Positions 1 through 11,938 are shown, numbered from the stretch's first letter. The stretch: 34,029 bases of DNA from Devosia equisanguinis (GCA_945903565.1 CAMDPA010000002.1:1-34029), one strand, 5' to 3'. Numbers and translations: made by a program. The notes: generated from the sequence alone by a model not told the origin.

Positions 1-208
1 CGGCGCGCTGGGCACGCGCTTCCGACAGGCCCAGCGCAGGGTAGTCGCCCAGTGCAAAGAGGTTCTCCTTGCCCGCGATCTTGTAGCGGTAGCGCCAGAG
101 CTTCGAGCCGGTTGGGCGCACTTCCAGATAGAGCCCGCCACCATCGGTAAGCTTGGTGGTCTTGGAGCTGGCTTTGGTGCTGCGGATCTTTGCGTCGGTT
201 AGTGCCAT
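1..208 (-). CDS. Tyrosine-type integrase, P4-like, N-terminal arm-DNA-binding (DUF4102) domain; truncated by window edge
   Basis: Reverse complement from ATG at 208 reads MALTDAKIRSTKASSKTTKLTDGGGLYLEVRPTGSKLWRYRYKIAGKENLFALGDYPALGLSEARAQRA, the typical start of P4-family integrases; open through position 1. Confidence 0.93.
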   Translation of the reverse strand, partial: MALTDAKIRSTKASSKTTKLTDGGGLYLEVRPTGSKLWRYRYKIAGKENLFALGDYPALGLSEARAQRA

Positions 209-213
209 CTGGA

Positions 214-254
214 GCGGGTACCGTTGTTTCGATACCCGCTTTGATACCCGCTTT
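214..254. repeat. Perfect 12-bp tandem repeat GATACCCGCTTT x2 (231-242, 243-254) plus inverted copy GCGGGTACC (214-222) upstream of the integrase
   Basis: Read directly; GCGGGTA(C/T)C pairs with GATACCCGC. Confidence 0.85.
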
Positions 255-463
255 TGCGGTGGATGCCCACGGACAAGCGCGGAGCGCTATGGCGAATAAT
301 TGTGGAGAGTCAGTGCGATTTCGCGCGGTATCGGACGGTGATGGACGGTCACGGACCTCGATGCTGATTTTCGATCAGGATCAGCATGGGGACGTCGAGC
401 GCCTATCGGTTCCAATTCTACTTTATTGACCGATAGTAGCTGTCGTCCGCTGCCAAAGCCATC

Positions 464-492
464 GGCGGCGCGGCTTATGGCGGCGCGGCTTA
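464..492. repeat. 15-bp tandem duplication GGCGGCGCGGCTTAT/C overlapping the lpdA stop codon
   Basis: GGCGGCGCGGCTTA at 464-477 and 479-492. Confidence 0.8.
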
Positions 493-1890
493 CATATGGA
501 TTGGCCGCTTGGCGACCGCCAGCGCGGCTTCCTTGACCGCTTCGGTCAGCGTCGGATGAGCGTGGCAGGTGCGCGCCAGGTCTTCGGCCGAGCCGCCGAA
601 CTCCATGACGACTGCGGCTTCGGCAATAAGTTCGCCGACGTGCGGGCCGATCATGTGGACGCCGAGGATGCGGTCGGTCGTGGCGTCCGCCAGCACCTTC
701 ACGAAACCGTCGGTGGTCTTGTTGACCTTGGCGCGGCCATTGGCGGTGAACGGAAACTTGCCGGCGTTGTAGGCGATGCCGGCGGCCTTCAGCTCCTCCT
801 CGGTCTTCCCGACGGTGGCGACTTCGGGGGCGGTGTAGATGACGCCGGGGATCACGCCGTAGTTCACGTGACCGGATTGGCCGGCGAGAATTTCGGCGAG
901 CGCGACGCCTTCGTCCTCGGCCTTGTGCGCGAGCATCGGGCCGGCAATGACATCGCCGATCGCGTAGACACCGGGAACGCTGGTGGCGAAGTGCGCGTCA
1001 ACCTTCACGCGGCGGCGCTCGTCCAGTGCGACGCCGGCTTCGGCGAGGCCGAGGCCTTCGGTGTAGGGCACCCGACCGATGGCGACGAGCACGACGTCGG
1101 CGTCGAGCACGCTGGCCGCCCCACCGGCGGCTGGTTCAACCGTGACCTGGTGACCCTTGGGTGGGCCGCCTTCGACCTTCGTGACTTTGCTCGAGAGCTT
1201 GAACACGAAGCCCTGCTTTTCCAGGATGCGCTGGAACGAGCGGGCAACGTCGAGGTCCATGCCAGGCAGGATGCCGTCGAGGTATTCGACGACCGTAACC
1301 TGAGCGCCAAGCCGCCGCCACACCGAGCCGAGCTCCAGCCCGATCACGCCCGCGCCGACGACCAGCATGCGTTTTGGTACGACGGGCAATGTCAGCGCGC
1401 CGGTCGAGGAGACGATGGTCTTTTCGTCAATGTTGATACCCGGCAGGCGCGCGATATCCGAGCCGGTGGCGATCACGGTCGCCTTGGTGTCGAGCACCTT
1501 CTTCTCGCCGTTGATGAAGGTGACTTCGACCTTCCCCGTGCCGAGCACGCGGCCGGTGCCGTGAAAAGGCTCGATCTTGTTCTTTTTGAGCAGGTAGGCG
1601 ACGCCATCGACGTTACCCTTCACACCCTCGTCCTTGAAGGCCAGCATCTTCGCCAGATTGAGCTTCGGCGCGACTTCGATGCCCATCGCCGCGAAGCCGT
1701 GGCCAGCCTCATCGAAGAGCTCGCTGGCATGCAGCAGTGCTTTCGAGGGGATGCAGCCGACGTTGAGGCACGTGCCGCCATGCGTGGCGCGCTTCTCGAC
1801 GACGGCGACTTTCATACCGAGCTGGGCTGCCCGGATGGCGCACACGTAGCCGCCGGGGCCGGTGCCGATGACGATGAGATCGTAGGACAT
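490..1890 (-). CDS. lpdA: Dihydrolipoyl dehydrogenase (E3 of 2-oxoglutarate dehydrogenase)
   Basis: GTGPGGYVCAIRAAQLG FAD motif, GGTCLNVGCIPSKALL redox disulfide motif, C-terminal HAHPTLTEA. Confidence 0.97.
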   Translation of the reverse strand: MSYDLIVIGTGPGGYVCAIRAAQLGMKVAVVEKRATHGGTCLNVGCIPSKALLHASELFDEAGHGFAAMGIEVAPKLNLAKMLAFKDEGVKGNVDGVAYLLKKNKIEPFHGTGRVLGTGKVEVTFINGEKKVLDTKATVIATGSDIARLPGINIDEKTIVSSTGALTLPVVPKRMLVVGAGVIGLELGSVWRRLGAQVTVVEYLDGILPGMDLDVARSFQRILEKQGFVFKLSSKVTKVEGGPPKGHQVTVEPAAGGAASVLDADVVLVAIGRVPYTEGLGLAEAGVALDERRRVKVDAHFATSVPGVYAIGDVIAGPMLAHKAEDEGVALAEILAGQSGHVNYGVIPGVIYTAPEVATVGKTEEELKAAGIAYNAGKFPFTANGRAKVNKTTDGFVKVLADATTDRILGVHMIGPHVGELIAEAAVVMEFGGSAEDLARTCHAHPTLTEAVKEAALAVAKRPIHM

Positions 1891-1942
1891 GGGACTCTTG
1901 GTTTGTGGAGTTGGAGGAGAACTTGGGACCGCCGCGGCGAGG

Positions 1943-2233
1943 TCATACCATCATCAGCTTGTGGATTTCTGCTTGCCGTTCACAATCGCGGCGCAGACCA
2001 TCCGCGCTCAAGTCGATTTCGTAGCCATCCTTGTTGAACCAGGAAATGGAGTGGCCGTATTCTTCTATTTGGAACGCGGCGAAGTTCACCGGCTTCTGGA
2101 GCCACATGAAGATCTTGCCTTTGGCGATCAGCGGCCGCAAATCGACGACACCCTCATATCCGTCGAGGAAAGCGATCTTCAGAACGCCGTGGATGACGAC
2201 CTCGGCGCTCTTAATCCGGGGAAGCTTCTTCAT
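1943..2233 (-). CDS. DUF2442-like small protein
   Basis: 96 aa MKKLPRIKSAEVVIHGVLKIAFLDGYEGVVDLRPLI...; overlaps the upstream DUF4160-like gene by 4 nt (2230-2233). Confidence 0.8.
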   Translation of the reverse strand: MKKLPRIKSAEVVIHGVLKIAFLDGYEGVVDLRPLIAKGKIFMWLQKPVNFAAFQIEEYGHSISWFNKDGYEIDLSADGLRRDCERQAEIHKLMMV

Positions 2234-2484
2234 TCTATCGGCTCCACGGGCTCCAGCGAAATGGCCTGCTCGAAGGCGCGGCGCAGCTCAGCTTGTCTAC
2301 TTTTCGCCCATTTAACTACTTTTCGCTTCTTGGCCAAAGGTATGGAGCCTGCTGTGACCTTCAGCGTCTCGATGTCCATCACGGCTTGATGCTCGGCAAT
2401 GCGAAGATGGATGTGGGGCGGTGGGTGCTCGTTGGCATAGACTTGGATTTTGACGCCTTCTACTGTAGCAACCGTCGGCATCAC
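2230..2484 (-). CDS. DUF4160-like small protein (putative toxin-antitoxin-like partner of DUF2442)
   Basis: 84 aa MMPTVATVEGVKIQVYANEHPPPHIHLRIAEHQAVMDIETLKVTAGSIP; HPPPHIH signature. Confidence 0.82.
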   Translation of the reverse strand: MMPTVATVEGVKIQVYANEHPPPHIHLRIAEHQAVMDIETLKVTAGSIPLAKKRKVVKWAKSRQAELRRAFEQAISLEPVEPIE

Positions 2485-2575
2485 TCAATATCCCTGATCG
2501 GTCACACGGAAGGCGCATATGTACTCGTCGGGGCCGATGAAGATGACGATGAAACAGTAGGATGTTAGGCTCGCG

Positions 2576-2977
2576 CTAGTCCTGCTGGTCTGCGGGCCAT
2601 TGGGCCGGATCATCGACTGGCTGGGGCAAGCGCCCGGCAAGCCACTCAGCAGCCTGGTCTGGCGTGAAGCTTGGATCACGGCTTTCAATGACCCAACACA
2701 GAAACTCGGGTCCCCCATTCAAGTACGGCGGCGGAGACACGGGCATGAACAAGGCCGGAAGCCGCTCGTCCGGCGACAAGTAGTTCAAGACATGGCCAAG
2801 CTCCTGCACCGTGTTCCATGCCAACGGATGTTTGATGTCGATTGAAAGCTTGACCCACCAGTTGTCGTTTTCAAAGCGCCCGCTGCCAAAGGCCAAGCCA
2901 GCGGAGCTGATGGCAGGAACGCGGGCCAGAAACGCGAGCAACACTGCAAAGTGAGGAGCATGTCCCTGCCCGTTCAT
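2576..2977 (-). CDS. Conserved-looking hypothetical protein
   Basis: ORF from internal ATG at 2977: MNGQGHAPHFAVLLAFLARVPAISSAGLAFGSGRFENDNWWVKLSIDIKHPLAWNTVQELGHVLNYLSPDERLPALFMPVSPPPYLNGG...; lies between odhB and the DUF4160-like gene. Confidence 0.65.
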   Translation of the reverse strand: MNGQGHAPHFAVLLAFLARVPAISSAGLAFGSGRFENDNWWVKLSIDIKHPLAWNTVQELGHVLNYLSPDERLPALFMPVSPPPYLNGGPEFLCWVIESRDPSFTPDQAAEWLAGRLPQPVDDPAQWPADQQD

Positions 2978-2988
2978 GCACGTTCCCC

Positions 2989-4221
2989 TCAAAGCTCCAG
3001 CACGAACCTTTGCGGGTCTTCCAGGCACTCCTTGACGCGCACCAGGAACGTCACGGCTTCCTTGCCGTCGACGATGCGGTGGTCGTAACTGAGCGCCAAG
3101 TACATCATCGGCCGGATCACGACCTGGCCGTTGCGGGCCACGGGGCGGTCCTCGATCTTGTGCATGCCGAGGATGCCGGACTGTGGCGCATTCAGGATCG
3201 GCATCGACATCATCGAGCCGTAGACGCCGCCGTTGGAGATCGTGAACGTGCCGCCCTGCATGTCCTCGATGCTGAGCTTGCCATCGCGGGCGCGGCGGCC
3301 GTAGTCGGCGATCGAGCCTTCGATCTCGGCGAGGCCCATGCGGTCGGCCTCGCGCACCACGGGCACCACGAGGCCCTTGTCGGTGCCGACCGCGACGCCG
3401 ATGTGGTAGTAGTTCTTATAGACGATGTCGGTGCCGTCGATCTCGGCGTTGACGGCCGGGATTTCCTTCAGTGCCTGGATGCAAGCGCGCACGAAGAAGC
3501 CCATGAAGCCGAGCTTCACGCCATGCCGCTTCTCGAAGATGTCCTTGTACTGCGTGCGCAGCGCCATCACCGCGCTCATGTCGACGTCGTTGTAGGTCGT
3601 CAGCATCGCCGCGGTGTTCTGCGCCTCTTTCAGGCGGCGCGCGATGGTCTGGCGCAGCCGCGACATCTGCACACGCTCTTCGCGGGCGGCGTCGTTGGCG
3701 GGAGAGGGCGCGCGCATCCGGGCTGCGGGCATCGGAGAGGCTACGGCGGGTACGGCCGGCATCGGCCGGGCGGCAGGCGGTTGCGCGGTCAGCGCGTCGC
3801 CCTTGAGGACCTGGCCACGCTTGCCCGAGCCGTCGACGCTGGCTGCAGCGATGCCCTTTTCGTCGAGGATCTTTCGGGCGGCGGGTGACGGCGGCATTGG
3901 GGCCGCCGTGGTAGCCGGTGCTGGCTGCGGTGCGGCCGGTTTAGGTGGAGCGGAAGCGGGTGCCGCATTAGCAGCGCCGGCTGCGCCTTCGCGCACGGTG
4001 CCGAGTATGCCCCCAGGCGAAACCGTCGCCCCCTGGTCGGCCTTGATGTCGGCAAGCACGCCTGCGGCGGTTGCCAGAACCTCGAGTGTGACCTTGTCCG
4101 TCTCCAGCTCGCACAACGGCTCGTCCATCTTGACGGCATCGCCGGGCTTCTTGAACCAGCGCCCGACCGTTGCCTCGGAGATGCTTTCGCCGAGTGTGGG
4201 AACCTTGATCTCGATGCTCAT
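2989..4221 (-). CDS. odhB: Dihydrolipoyllysine-residue succinyltransferase (E2 of 2-oxoglutarate dehydrogenase)
   Basis: [22 protein letters not shown] lipoyl domain with ETDKV, E3-binding segment, catalytic [19 protein letters not shown]; true start at 4221 inside the longer ORF. Confidence 0.97.
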   Translation of the reverse strand: MSIEIKVPTLGESISEATVGRWFKKPGDAVKMDEPLCELETDKVTLEVLATAAGVLADIKADQGATVSPGGILGTVREGAAGAANAAPASAPPKPAAPQPAPATTAAPMPPSPAARKILDEKGIAAASVDGSGKRGQVLKGDALTAQPPAARPMPAVPAVASPMPAARMRAPSPANDAAREERVQMSRLRQTIARRLKEAQNTAAMLTTYNDVDMSAVMALRTQYKDIFEKRHGVKLGFMGFFVRACIQALKEIPAVNAEIDGTDIVYKNYYHIGVAVGTDKGLVVPVVREADRMGLAEIEGSIADYGRRARDGKLSIEDMQGGTFTISNGGVYGSMMSMPILNAPQSGILGMHKIEDRPVARNGQVVIRPMMYLALSYDHRIVDGKEAVTFLVRVKECLEDPQRFVLEL

Positions 4222-4240
4222 GACAGTTTCCGGTGAAAGG

Positions 4241-4355
4241 GTGAGTGGCGAGTGGTGCGTTGTGCGTGGTGCGTGGTGCGTGGTGAATGGCGGCAAGGCA
4301 GGTCGGCTCAGATTACCACTCACCATTAACCACTCACCACTCACCATCCACCCTT
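4241..4355. repeat. Inverted arrays of degenerate heptamer GGTGMGT: about 7 units at 4241-4290, about 5 units in opposite orientation at 4315-4355
   Basis: Left GGTGAGT GGCGAGT GGTGCGT TGTGCGT GGTGCGT GGTGCGT GGTGAAT; right strand reads CCACTCACCATTAACCACTCACCACTCACCATCCACC. Confidence 0.85.
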
Positions 4356-4359
4356 TGGT

Positions 4360-7344
<2,985 letters not shown>

Positions 7345-7579
7345 GGGAACCCTTGGAAAGTGGTTGCGATGGGAGCGGACGCGAATACGCGCGCAACGAA
7401 ACGCCTGTTCGAGGCGGTTATTAGCCACGTCCACAGCGCAAGTACAGCCGGATCGACGTTGTATGGCGGGGGGCAGATGAGCGCAGCATGAATAAGCGCT
7501 GCGAGGTCAGCGGAATGAACAGAATCATCGCAGGATCGGGTGCGGAATGCCCGGAATTACGGCATGTCCCGCTTAGTCC

Positions 7580-7664
7580 GTAGGCTGGGTCAAGCGCAGC
7601 GCGACCCAGCTTTTTCCGGAACTACAATTATTGCTGGGTCGCGCAAATGCTTGACACAGCCTAC
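7580..7664. repeat. Imperfect inverted repeat, arms of about 31 nt (GTAGGCTGGGTCAAGC...GCGACCCAGC), abutting the sucD stop; possible terminator or dispersed palindromic element
   Basis: Left arm 7580-7610 and right arm 7633-7664 are reverse complements apart from a small internal difference; loop 7611-7632. Confidence 0.8.
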
Positions 7665-7667
7665 GAC

Positions 7668-8567
7668 CTACCCCTTCAGCACCTTCGACAGCGTCGTGCC
7701 GAGCGCGGCCGGGCTGTCGGCCATGGCGATGCCGGCCGACATCATGGCCTCGATCTTGTCCTCGGCCTTGCCTTTGCCGCCCGAGATGATCGCGCCCGCA
7801 TGGCCCATGCGGCGGCCGGGAGGCGCCGATGCGCCCGCGATAAAGCCGGCCATCGGCTTCTTGCGCCCCTTGGCGGCCTCGCGCTTGATGAAATCGGCCG
7901 CTTCTTCCTCGGCCGAGCCGCCGATTTCGCCGATCATAATGATGGAGTGTGTATCGGGGTCGGCCAGGAACATCTCGAGGACGTCGATGAACTCGGTGCC
8001 CTTCACGGGATCGCCGCCGATGCCGACCGCTGTCGACTGGCCAAGGCCCGCGTCGGACGTCTGCTTGACCGCTTCATAGGTCAGCGTGCCCGAGCGCGAC
8101 ACGATGCCGACGGTCCCCTTCTTGAAAATGTTGGCGGGCATGATGCCAATCTTGCAGGCGTTCGGCGTCAATACGCCAGGGCAGTTCGGCCCGATCAGGC
8201 GCGACCAGGAGCCGGCCAGCGCGCGCTTCACGCGCACCATGTCGAGCACCGGGATGCCCTCGGTGATGCACACGATCAGCGGGATTTCCGCGTCGATCGC
8301 TTCCAGAATGGCGTCTGCCGCATAGGGAGGCGGTACGTAAATCGAGGTCGCGGTCGCGCCGGTCTTGGCTTTAGCCTCCGCGACGGTATCGAAGATCGGC
8401 ACGTTCCCGAGCTTGGCGTCGGGGTGCTTGGCCCCGCCTTTGCCGGGCGTCACGCCGCCGACGATCTGCGTCCCGTACTCCATTGCCTGGATGGTATGGA
8501 ACGTACCCTGACTGCCGGTGATGCCCTGGCAGATCACTTTGGTATTCTTGTCGACGAGGATTGCCAT
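7668..8567 (-). CDS. sucD: Succinate--CoA ligase [ADP-forming] subunit alpha
   Basis: [44 protein letters not shown]. Confidence 0.96.
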   Translation of the reverse strand: MAILVDKNTKVICQGITGSQGTFHTIQAMEYGTQIVGGVTPGKGGAKHPDAKLGNVPIFDTVAEAKAKTGATATSIYVPPPYAADAILEAIDAEIPLIVCITEGIPVLDMVRVKRALAGSWSRLIGPNCPGVLTPNACKIGIMPANIFKKGTVGIVSRSGTLTYEAVKQTSDAGLGQSTAVGIGGDPVKGTEFIDVLEMFLADPDTHSIIMIGEIGGSAEEEAADFIKREAAKGRKKPMAGFIAGASAPPGRRMGHAGAIISGGKGKAEDKIEAMMSAGIAMADSPAALGTTLSKVLKG

Positions 8568-8662
8568 GAAGTGCCCCTGTTTGGTCGGGGCTGCTTGTGG
8601 GACAGAAATGGTCCGGGATCAAGTCCACCGATTGTCCGGGCTGACGAGGGCAAGCGAGCGCA

Positions 8663-9082
8663 TCAAACGCCAGCAAACGGATTGAGTGCGCGCACGGTGC
8701 CATAGCTTTGCCCGTGGTTCAGATCCTCGGTGTATAAAATCGGTGCCTGCAGTCGTTCAGCTGCGGCAATTACAGCTGCGTCCCAGTAGCTGATTCGGTA
8801 GCGCTCGGACAAAATGATCGCGGCCTTGATCAATGCCATATCGGTCTCGACCAAGGGCAATTGCTCGAGCCGCTCGATCCAGGCAAGCGCACGTGACGCG
8901 CTCAACCCGATATGAGCCTTGCGCCGGACGTTGACATAAAATTCCTGAAGCACTTGGCTCGAGGTGCCGAACTCATCCCCGGCTATGAGGTCGCGCGCCC
9001 GCTTTCTTTTGGGCTCGGCGTGTTCCCGGCCCATCGCTGCGTAAATCAGTATGTTCGTGTCCAGGAAGTACGGCACGCTCAT
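8663..9082 (-). CDS. PIN-domain (VapC-like) ribonuclease toxin
   Basis: MSVPYFLDTNILIYAAMG...SSQVLQEFYVN...ISYWDAAVIAAAERLQAPILYTEDLNHGQSYGTVRALNPF; acidic PIN residues present. Confidence 0.9.
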   Translation of the reverse strand: MSVPYFLDTNILIYAAMGREHAEPKRKRARDLIAGDEFGTSSQVLQEFYVNVRRKAHIGLSASRALAWIERLEQLPLVETDMALIKAAIILSERYRISYWDAAVIAAAERLQAPILYTEDLNHGQSYGTVRALNPFAGV

Positions 9083-9305
9083 GGGTTGCTTCCCGGCTCC
9101 ACGTCCAATCGGGTCCAAGCCGGCCGTCCGACTCGTCGCTCAACCGCGCCAACTCCGCGCGCGCGCTGGCGCTCTGAGCCCGTTGACGTGCCAGATTGCC
9201 CAGGTACTCGCGAACGAGAGCATTGACCGTCGTCTCCCGCTCAGCCGCGATCTTGCGGGCCTCCCGGAGCACATCCTCTTCAATGGCGAGCGTGATGTTC
9301 TTCAT
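8973..9305 (-). CDS. VapB-like antitoxin (ribbon-helix-helix-type N-terminus); reading frame runs into vapC
   Basis: MKNITLAIEEDVLREARKIAAERETTVNALVREYLGNLARQRAQS... from ATG at 9305; first in-frame stop at 8973-8975, inside vapC. Confidence 0.75.
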   Translation of the reverse strand: MKNITLAIEEDVLREARKIAAERETTVNALVREYLGNLARQRAQSASARAELARLSDESDGRLGPDWTWSREATHERAVLPGHEHTDLRSDGPGTRRAQKKAGARPHSRG

Positions 9306-9375
9306 GTTACACAGGATATGTGTGACTGTGGAACATGTCAATGTTGGATCAGGCTGTCGCAAGGGCGGCAACACC

Positions 9376-10398
9376 CTATTTCTGCTGCGGCAGCTTGACG
9401 CCCGCGTCCTGGATGACCTTGCGGTACATCGGGACTTCGCGCTGCAGGCGTTCCATGTGGCCCTTGCCTGGCCGCGCTTCGACCTTGAACCCGGACTTGA
9501 CGAACTTTTCGCGCATGTCCGGTTTGGCGAGGATTGCAAGCATCTCCTTCTCGATGCGGGCGACGATCTCCGGAGGTGTCTTGACCGGAGCGGACAGCGC
9601 GACGTAGTTGTCGAACACGTAGTCCTTGTAACCGACCTCCAGCATTGTCGGGACGTCGGGCAGATCATGCCAGCGCTTCTCACCGGTGACCGCGAGCGCA
9701 ACCGCCGTGCCCGCCGAGACGTGCGCCCGCGCCGTCGAGATCGCGCCGCAATAGCATTGCACCGAGCCGCTCAGCAGCGCCTGCATCGCCTGTCCGCCGC
9801 CGGTATGGAACACCGTAGCCATCTGCTTGATGTCCTCGCGCAGTTTCAGCAGCTCGGTGGCCAGATGCGGCGTGTTGCCGACCGGCGGGGTGGCGAAGTT
9901 GAACTTGGACGGGTCCTTCTTCACGAGTGCGATGAAGTCCTTCATCGTTTTGGCGCCGAGGCTGGGCTGGACGCAGTAGATGTTGGGCGTTGTTGCGATC
10001 TCGGTGATCGGCGCGAAGTCCTTCAATGCATCGTAGGGGATATTGTCGAACAGGCTTGGGTTGATGGCGTAGCCGCTGGTGGAGATCAGCAGCGTGTAGC
10101 CGTCCGCATCGGCGCGCGCCGCGCGGCCCATGCCGATATTGCCGCCGCCGCCGCCAACATTTTCGACGATCACTGAACCGCCCAACGCTTCCTGCAGAGC
10201 GGGCGCGATCAGCCGTGCCGAAACGTCGGATGGGCCGCCAGGTGTGTTCGGCACGATCAGTTTGATCGGCTTGTCGGGATAGGCAGCAAAGGCAGCCGTG
10301 CCGCGCAGGATAGCGGGGGCTGCGAGGCCGGCGGCGGCGATCAGTCCCGCGCGGCGGATAAGGTTTCGGCGGGTCAAGGCTCTATTGGATCGCGGCAT
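9376..10398 (-). CDS. Tripartite tricarboxylate transporter (TctC/Bug family) substrate-binding protein with a Tat-like signal
   Basis: MPRSNRALTRRNLIRRAGLIAAAGLAAPAILRGTAAFAAYPDKPIKLIVPNTPGGPSDVSARL...VIVENVGGGGGNIG. Confidence 0.92.
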   Translation of the reverse strand: MPRSNRALTRRNLIRRAGLIAAAGLAAPAILRGTAAFAAYPDKPIKLIVPNTPGGPSDVSARLIAPALQEALGGSVIVENVGGGGGNIGMGRAARADADGYTLLISTSGYAINPSLFDNIPYDALKDFAPITEIATTPNIYCVQPSLGAKTMKDFIALVKKDPSKFNFATPPVGNTPHLATELLKLREDIKQMATVFHTGGGQAMQALLSGSVQCYCGAISTARAHVSAGTAVALAVTGEKRWHDLPDVPTMLEVGYKDYVFDNYVALSAPVKTPPEIVARIEKEMLAILAKPDMREKFVKSGFKVEARPGKGHMERLQREVPMYRKVIQDAGVKLPQQK

Positions 10399-10537
10399 GC
10401 TGTCCTCCCTATTGCCCATCCTGTTTGCGAAATGCGGGCTTGGACGACGATCCTATGCGGAGCGGTTGGTAAGCTCAACGCTGTGTGAGTACGCAACTCG
10501 CATCGTAGTATTATAACGCCGCGCACAAAGTTCGACT

Positions 10538-10701
10538 CGTCATCCTCGACCGAAGTAAGCCGAAGGCGAACGAGCGTCGGGGACCCAGCACAAGACTCGT
10601 GCGAAGCACGCACTATTGTATTGACGCCTTCGGCGACTTCTTGTGCTGGGTCCCCGACGCGGCTGCGCGCGTGAAGCGGCGCTCGCCGGTCGAGGATGAC
10701 G
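10538..10701. mobile_element. Palindromic MITE-like intergenic element, copy 1 (complete)
   Basis: 15-bp perfect termini CGTCATCCTCGACCG (10538-10552) / CGGTCGAGGATGACG (10687-10701); internal 20-bp perfect inverted repeat GTCGGGGACCCAGCACAAGA (10576-10595) / TCTTGTGCTGGGTCCCCGAC (10639-10658). Confidence 0.8.
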
Positions 10702-10861
10702 GGTTGAAGGTTTCGCTCGACGGTATGAGGCCAATGAATTGGAGAGCAAGACGCGGGAGGCGAGCGCACACGTGCCGAGATAGGCTCTGGCAAGGTTCAG
10801 ACTATTCCGTTTGCGGAGATCGGCGTGCCGAGGGCTCGGCGACGAACAGGAAAACAAGGCG

Positions 10862-11938
10862 ATGACGGCTGACATTCCCGTCCATATGGAAACCGATGAG
10901 CAACGCTGGCGCGCCGTCGCGACGCGCGACAAATCGGTGGATGGCCGGTTCTATTATGCCGTCCGCACGACCGGCATCTATTGCAAGCCGTCCTGCCCGT
11001 CTCGTCTCCCGAACCGCTCGAACGTGACCTTCCACGACACGATCGAAGGGGCCGAAGAGGCTGGCTTCCGCGCCTGCAAACGCTGCCGGCCCGATGCCGT
11101 GCTGAGCGAGGGAGCGGAATCCCAGGCCGTGACGGCGGCTGCACGCATGATCGAAGAGGCGATCGCCAGGGAATGCAAAGTACCTGGGCTCGATGCGTTG
11201 GCGGCGAAAGCGGGGTTCTCGATGTTCCACTTCCACCGCATGTTCAAGAGCGTGCTCGGCGTCACACCGAAGGCCTACGAGGCCGCGATCAGAGCACGAC
11301 GCGTTGGCGCGGCATTGAACGACGGGGGGCGAGTGACGGATGCCATCTACGACGCGGGCTACTCATCCAGCAGCCGGTTCTACGAAACCGCTACCGCCAG
11401 ACTCGGCATGGCACCACGCGCACGGCGGGATGGCGGCGACGGGGAAACGATCCGCTACGCCTTCGGTGAAACGACGCTCGGCCGGGTGCTGGTCGCTGAA
11501 ACCGGGCGCGGCGTCTGTGCGATCCAGCTCGGCACCCGCGATGCCGACCTCGTTGCCGAGCTGACGCTGCGCTTCCCCAAGGCGACGCTCGTCGTCGACG
11601 CTGCCAACCTTGCCGATCGCGTGGTGGCGGTCGTTGCGTTGATCGAAAAACCCGGTCCGCATCAGCTGCCGCTCGATGTGCGCGGCACCGCGTTCCAGGA
11701 GCAGGTGTGGCAGGCGCTGCAGTCGATTCCCGCCGGGGAGACCGCGACATACACCAAAATCGCTGTCGCGGTTGGCCGCCCCAAAGCGGTGCGTGCGGTC
11801 GCGGCGGCCTGTGCCGCAAACCCAACGGCGGTAGCTATCCCCTGCCATCGTGTGGTGCGATCCAACGGCGACGTGTCCGGGTACCGCTGGGGTGTCGCGC
11901 GCAAGACCAAGCTGTTGACGCGCGAGCGCAAGAAATAG
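10862..11938 (+). CDS. ada: Bifunctional transcriptional regulator / methylated-DNA--protein-cysteine methyltransferase Ada
   Basis: GIYCKPSCPSRLP...ACKRCRP zinc/methyl-acceptor domain, AraC-type HTH, C-terminal AIPCHRVVRSNGDVSGYRWG. Confidence 0.95.
   Translation: MTADIPVHMETDEQRWRAVATRDKSVDGRFYYAVRTTGIYCKPSCPSRLPNRSNVTFHDTIEGAEEAGFRACKRCRPDAVLSEGAESQAVTAAARMIEEAIARECKVPGLDALAAKAGFSMFHFHRMFKSVLGVTPKAYEAAIRARRVGAALNDGGRVTDAIYDAGYSSSSRFYETATARLGMAPRARRDGGDGETIRYAFGETTLGRVLVAETGRGVCAIQLGTRDADLVAELTLRFPKATLVVDAANLADRVVAVVALIEKPGPHQLPLDVRGTAFQEQVWQALQSIPAGETATYTKIAVAVGRPKAVRAVAAACAANPTAVAIPCHRVVRSNGDVSGYRWGVARKTKLLTRERKK

Noticed and set aside
496-2037. 513-aa plus-strand ORF antisense to lpdA
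   Set aside because: Shadow frame of lpdA with no recognisable domain.
4241-4355. Heptamer tract considered as a CRISPR array
   Set aside because: Units are 7 bp and contiguous, without spacers, and occur in inverted orientation; not CRISPR.
9306-9701. Upstream part of the antitoxin ORF (Ser/Arg-rich)
   Set aside because: Overlaps the Bug receptor gene; the antitoxin plausibly starts at MKNITLAIEED.
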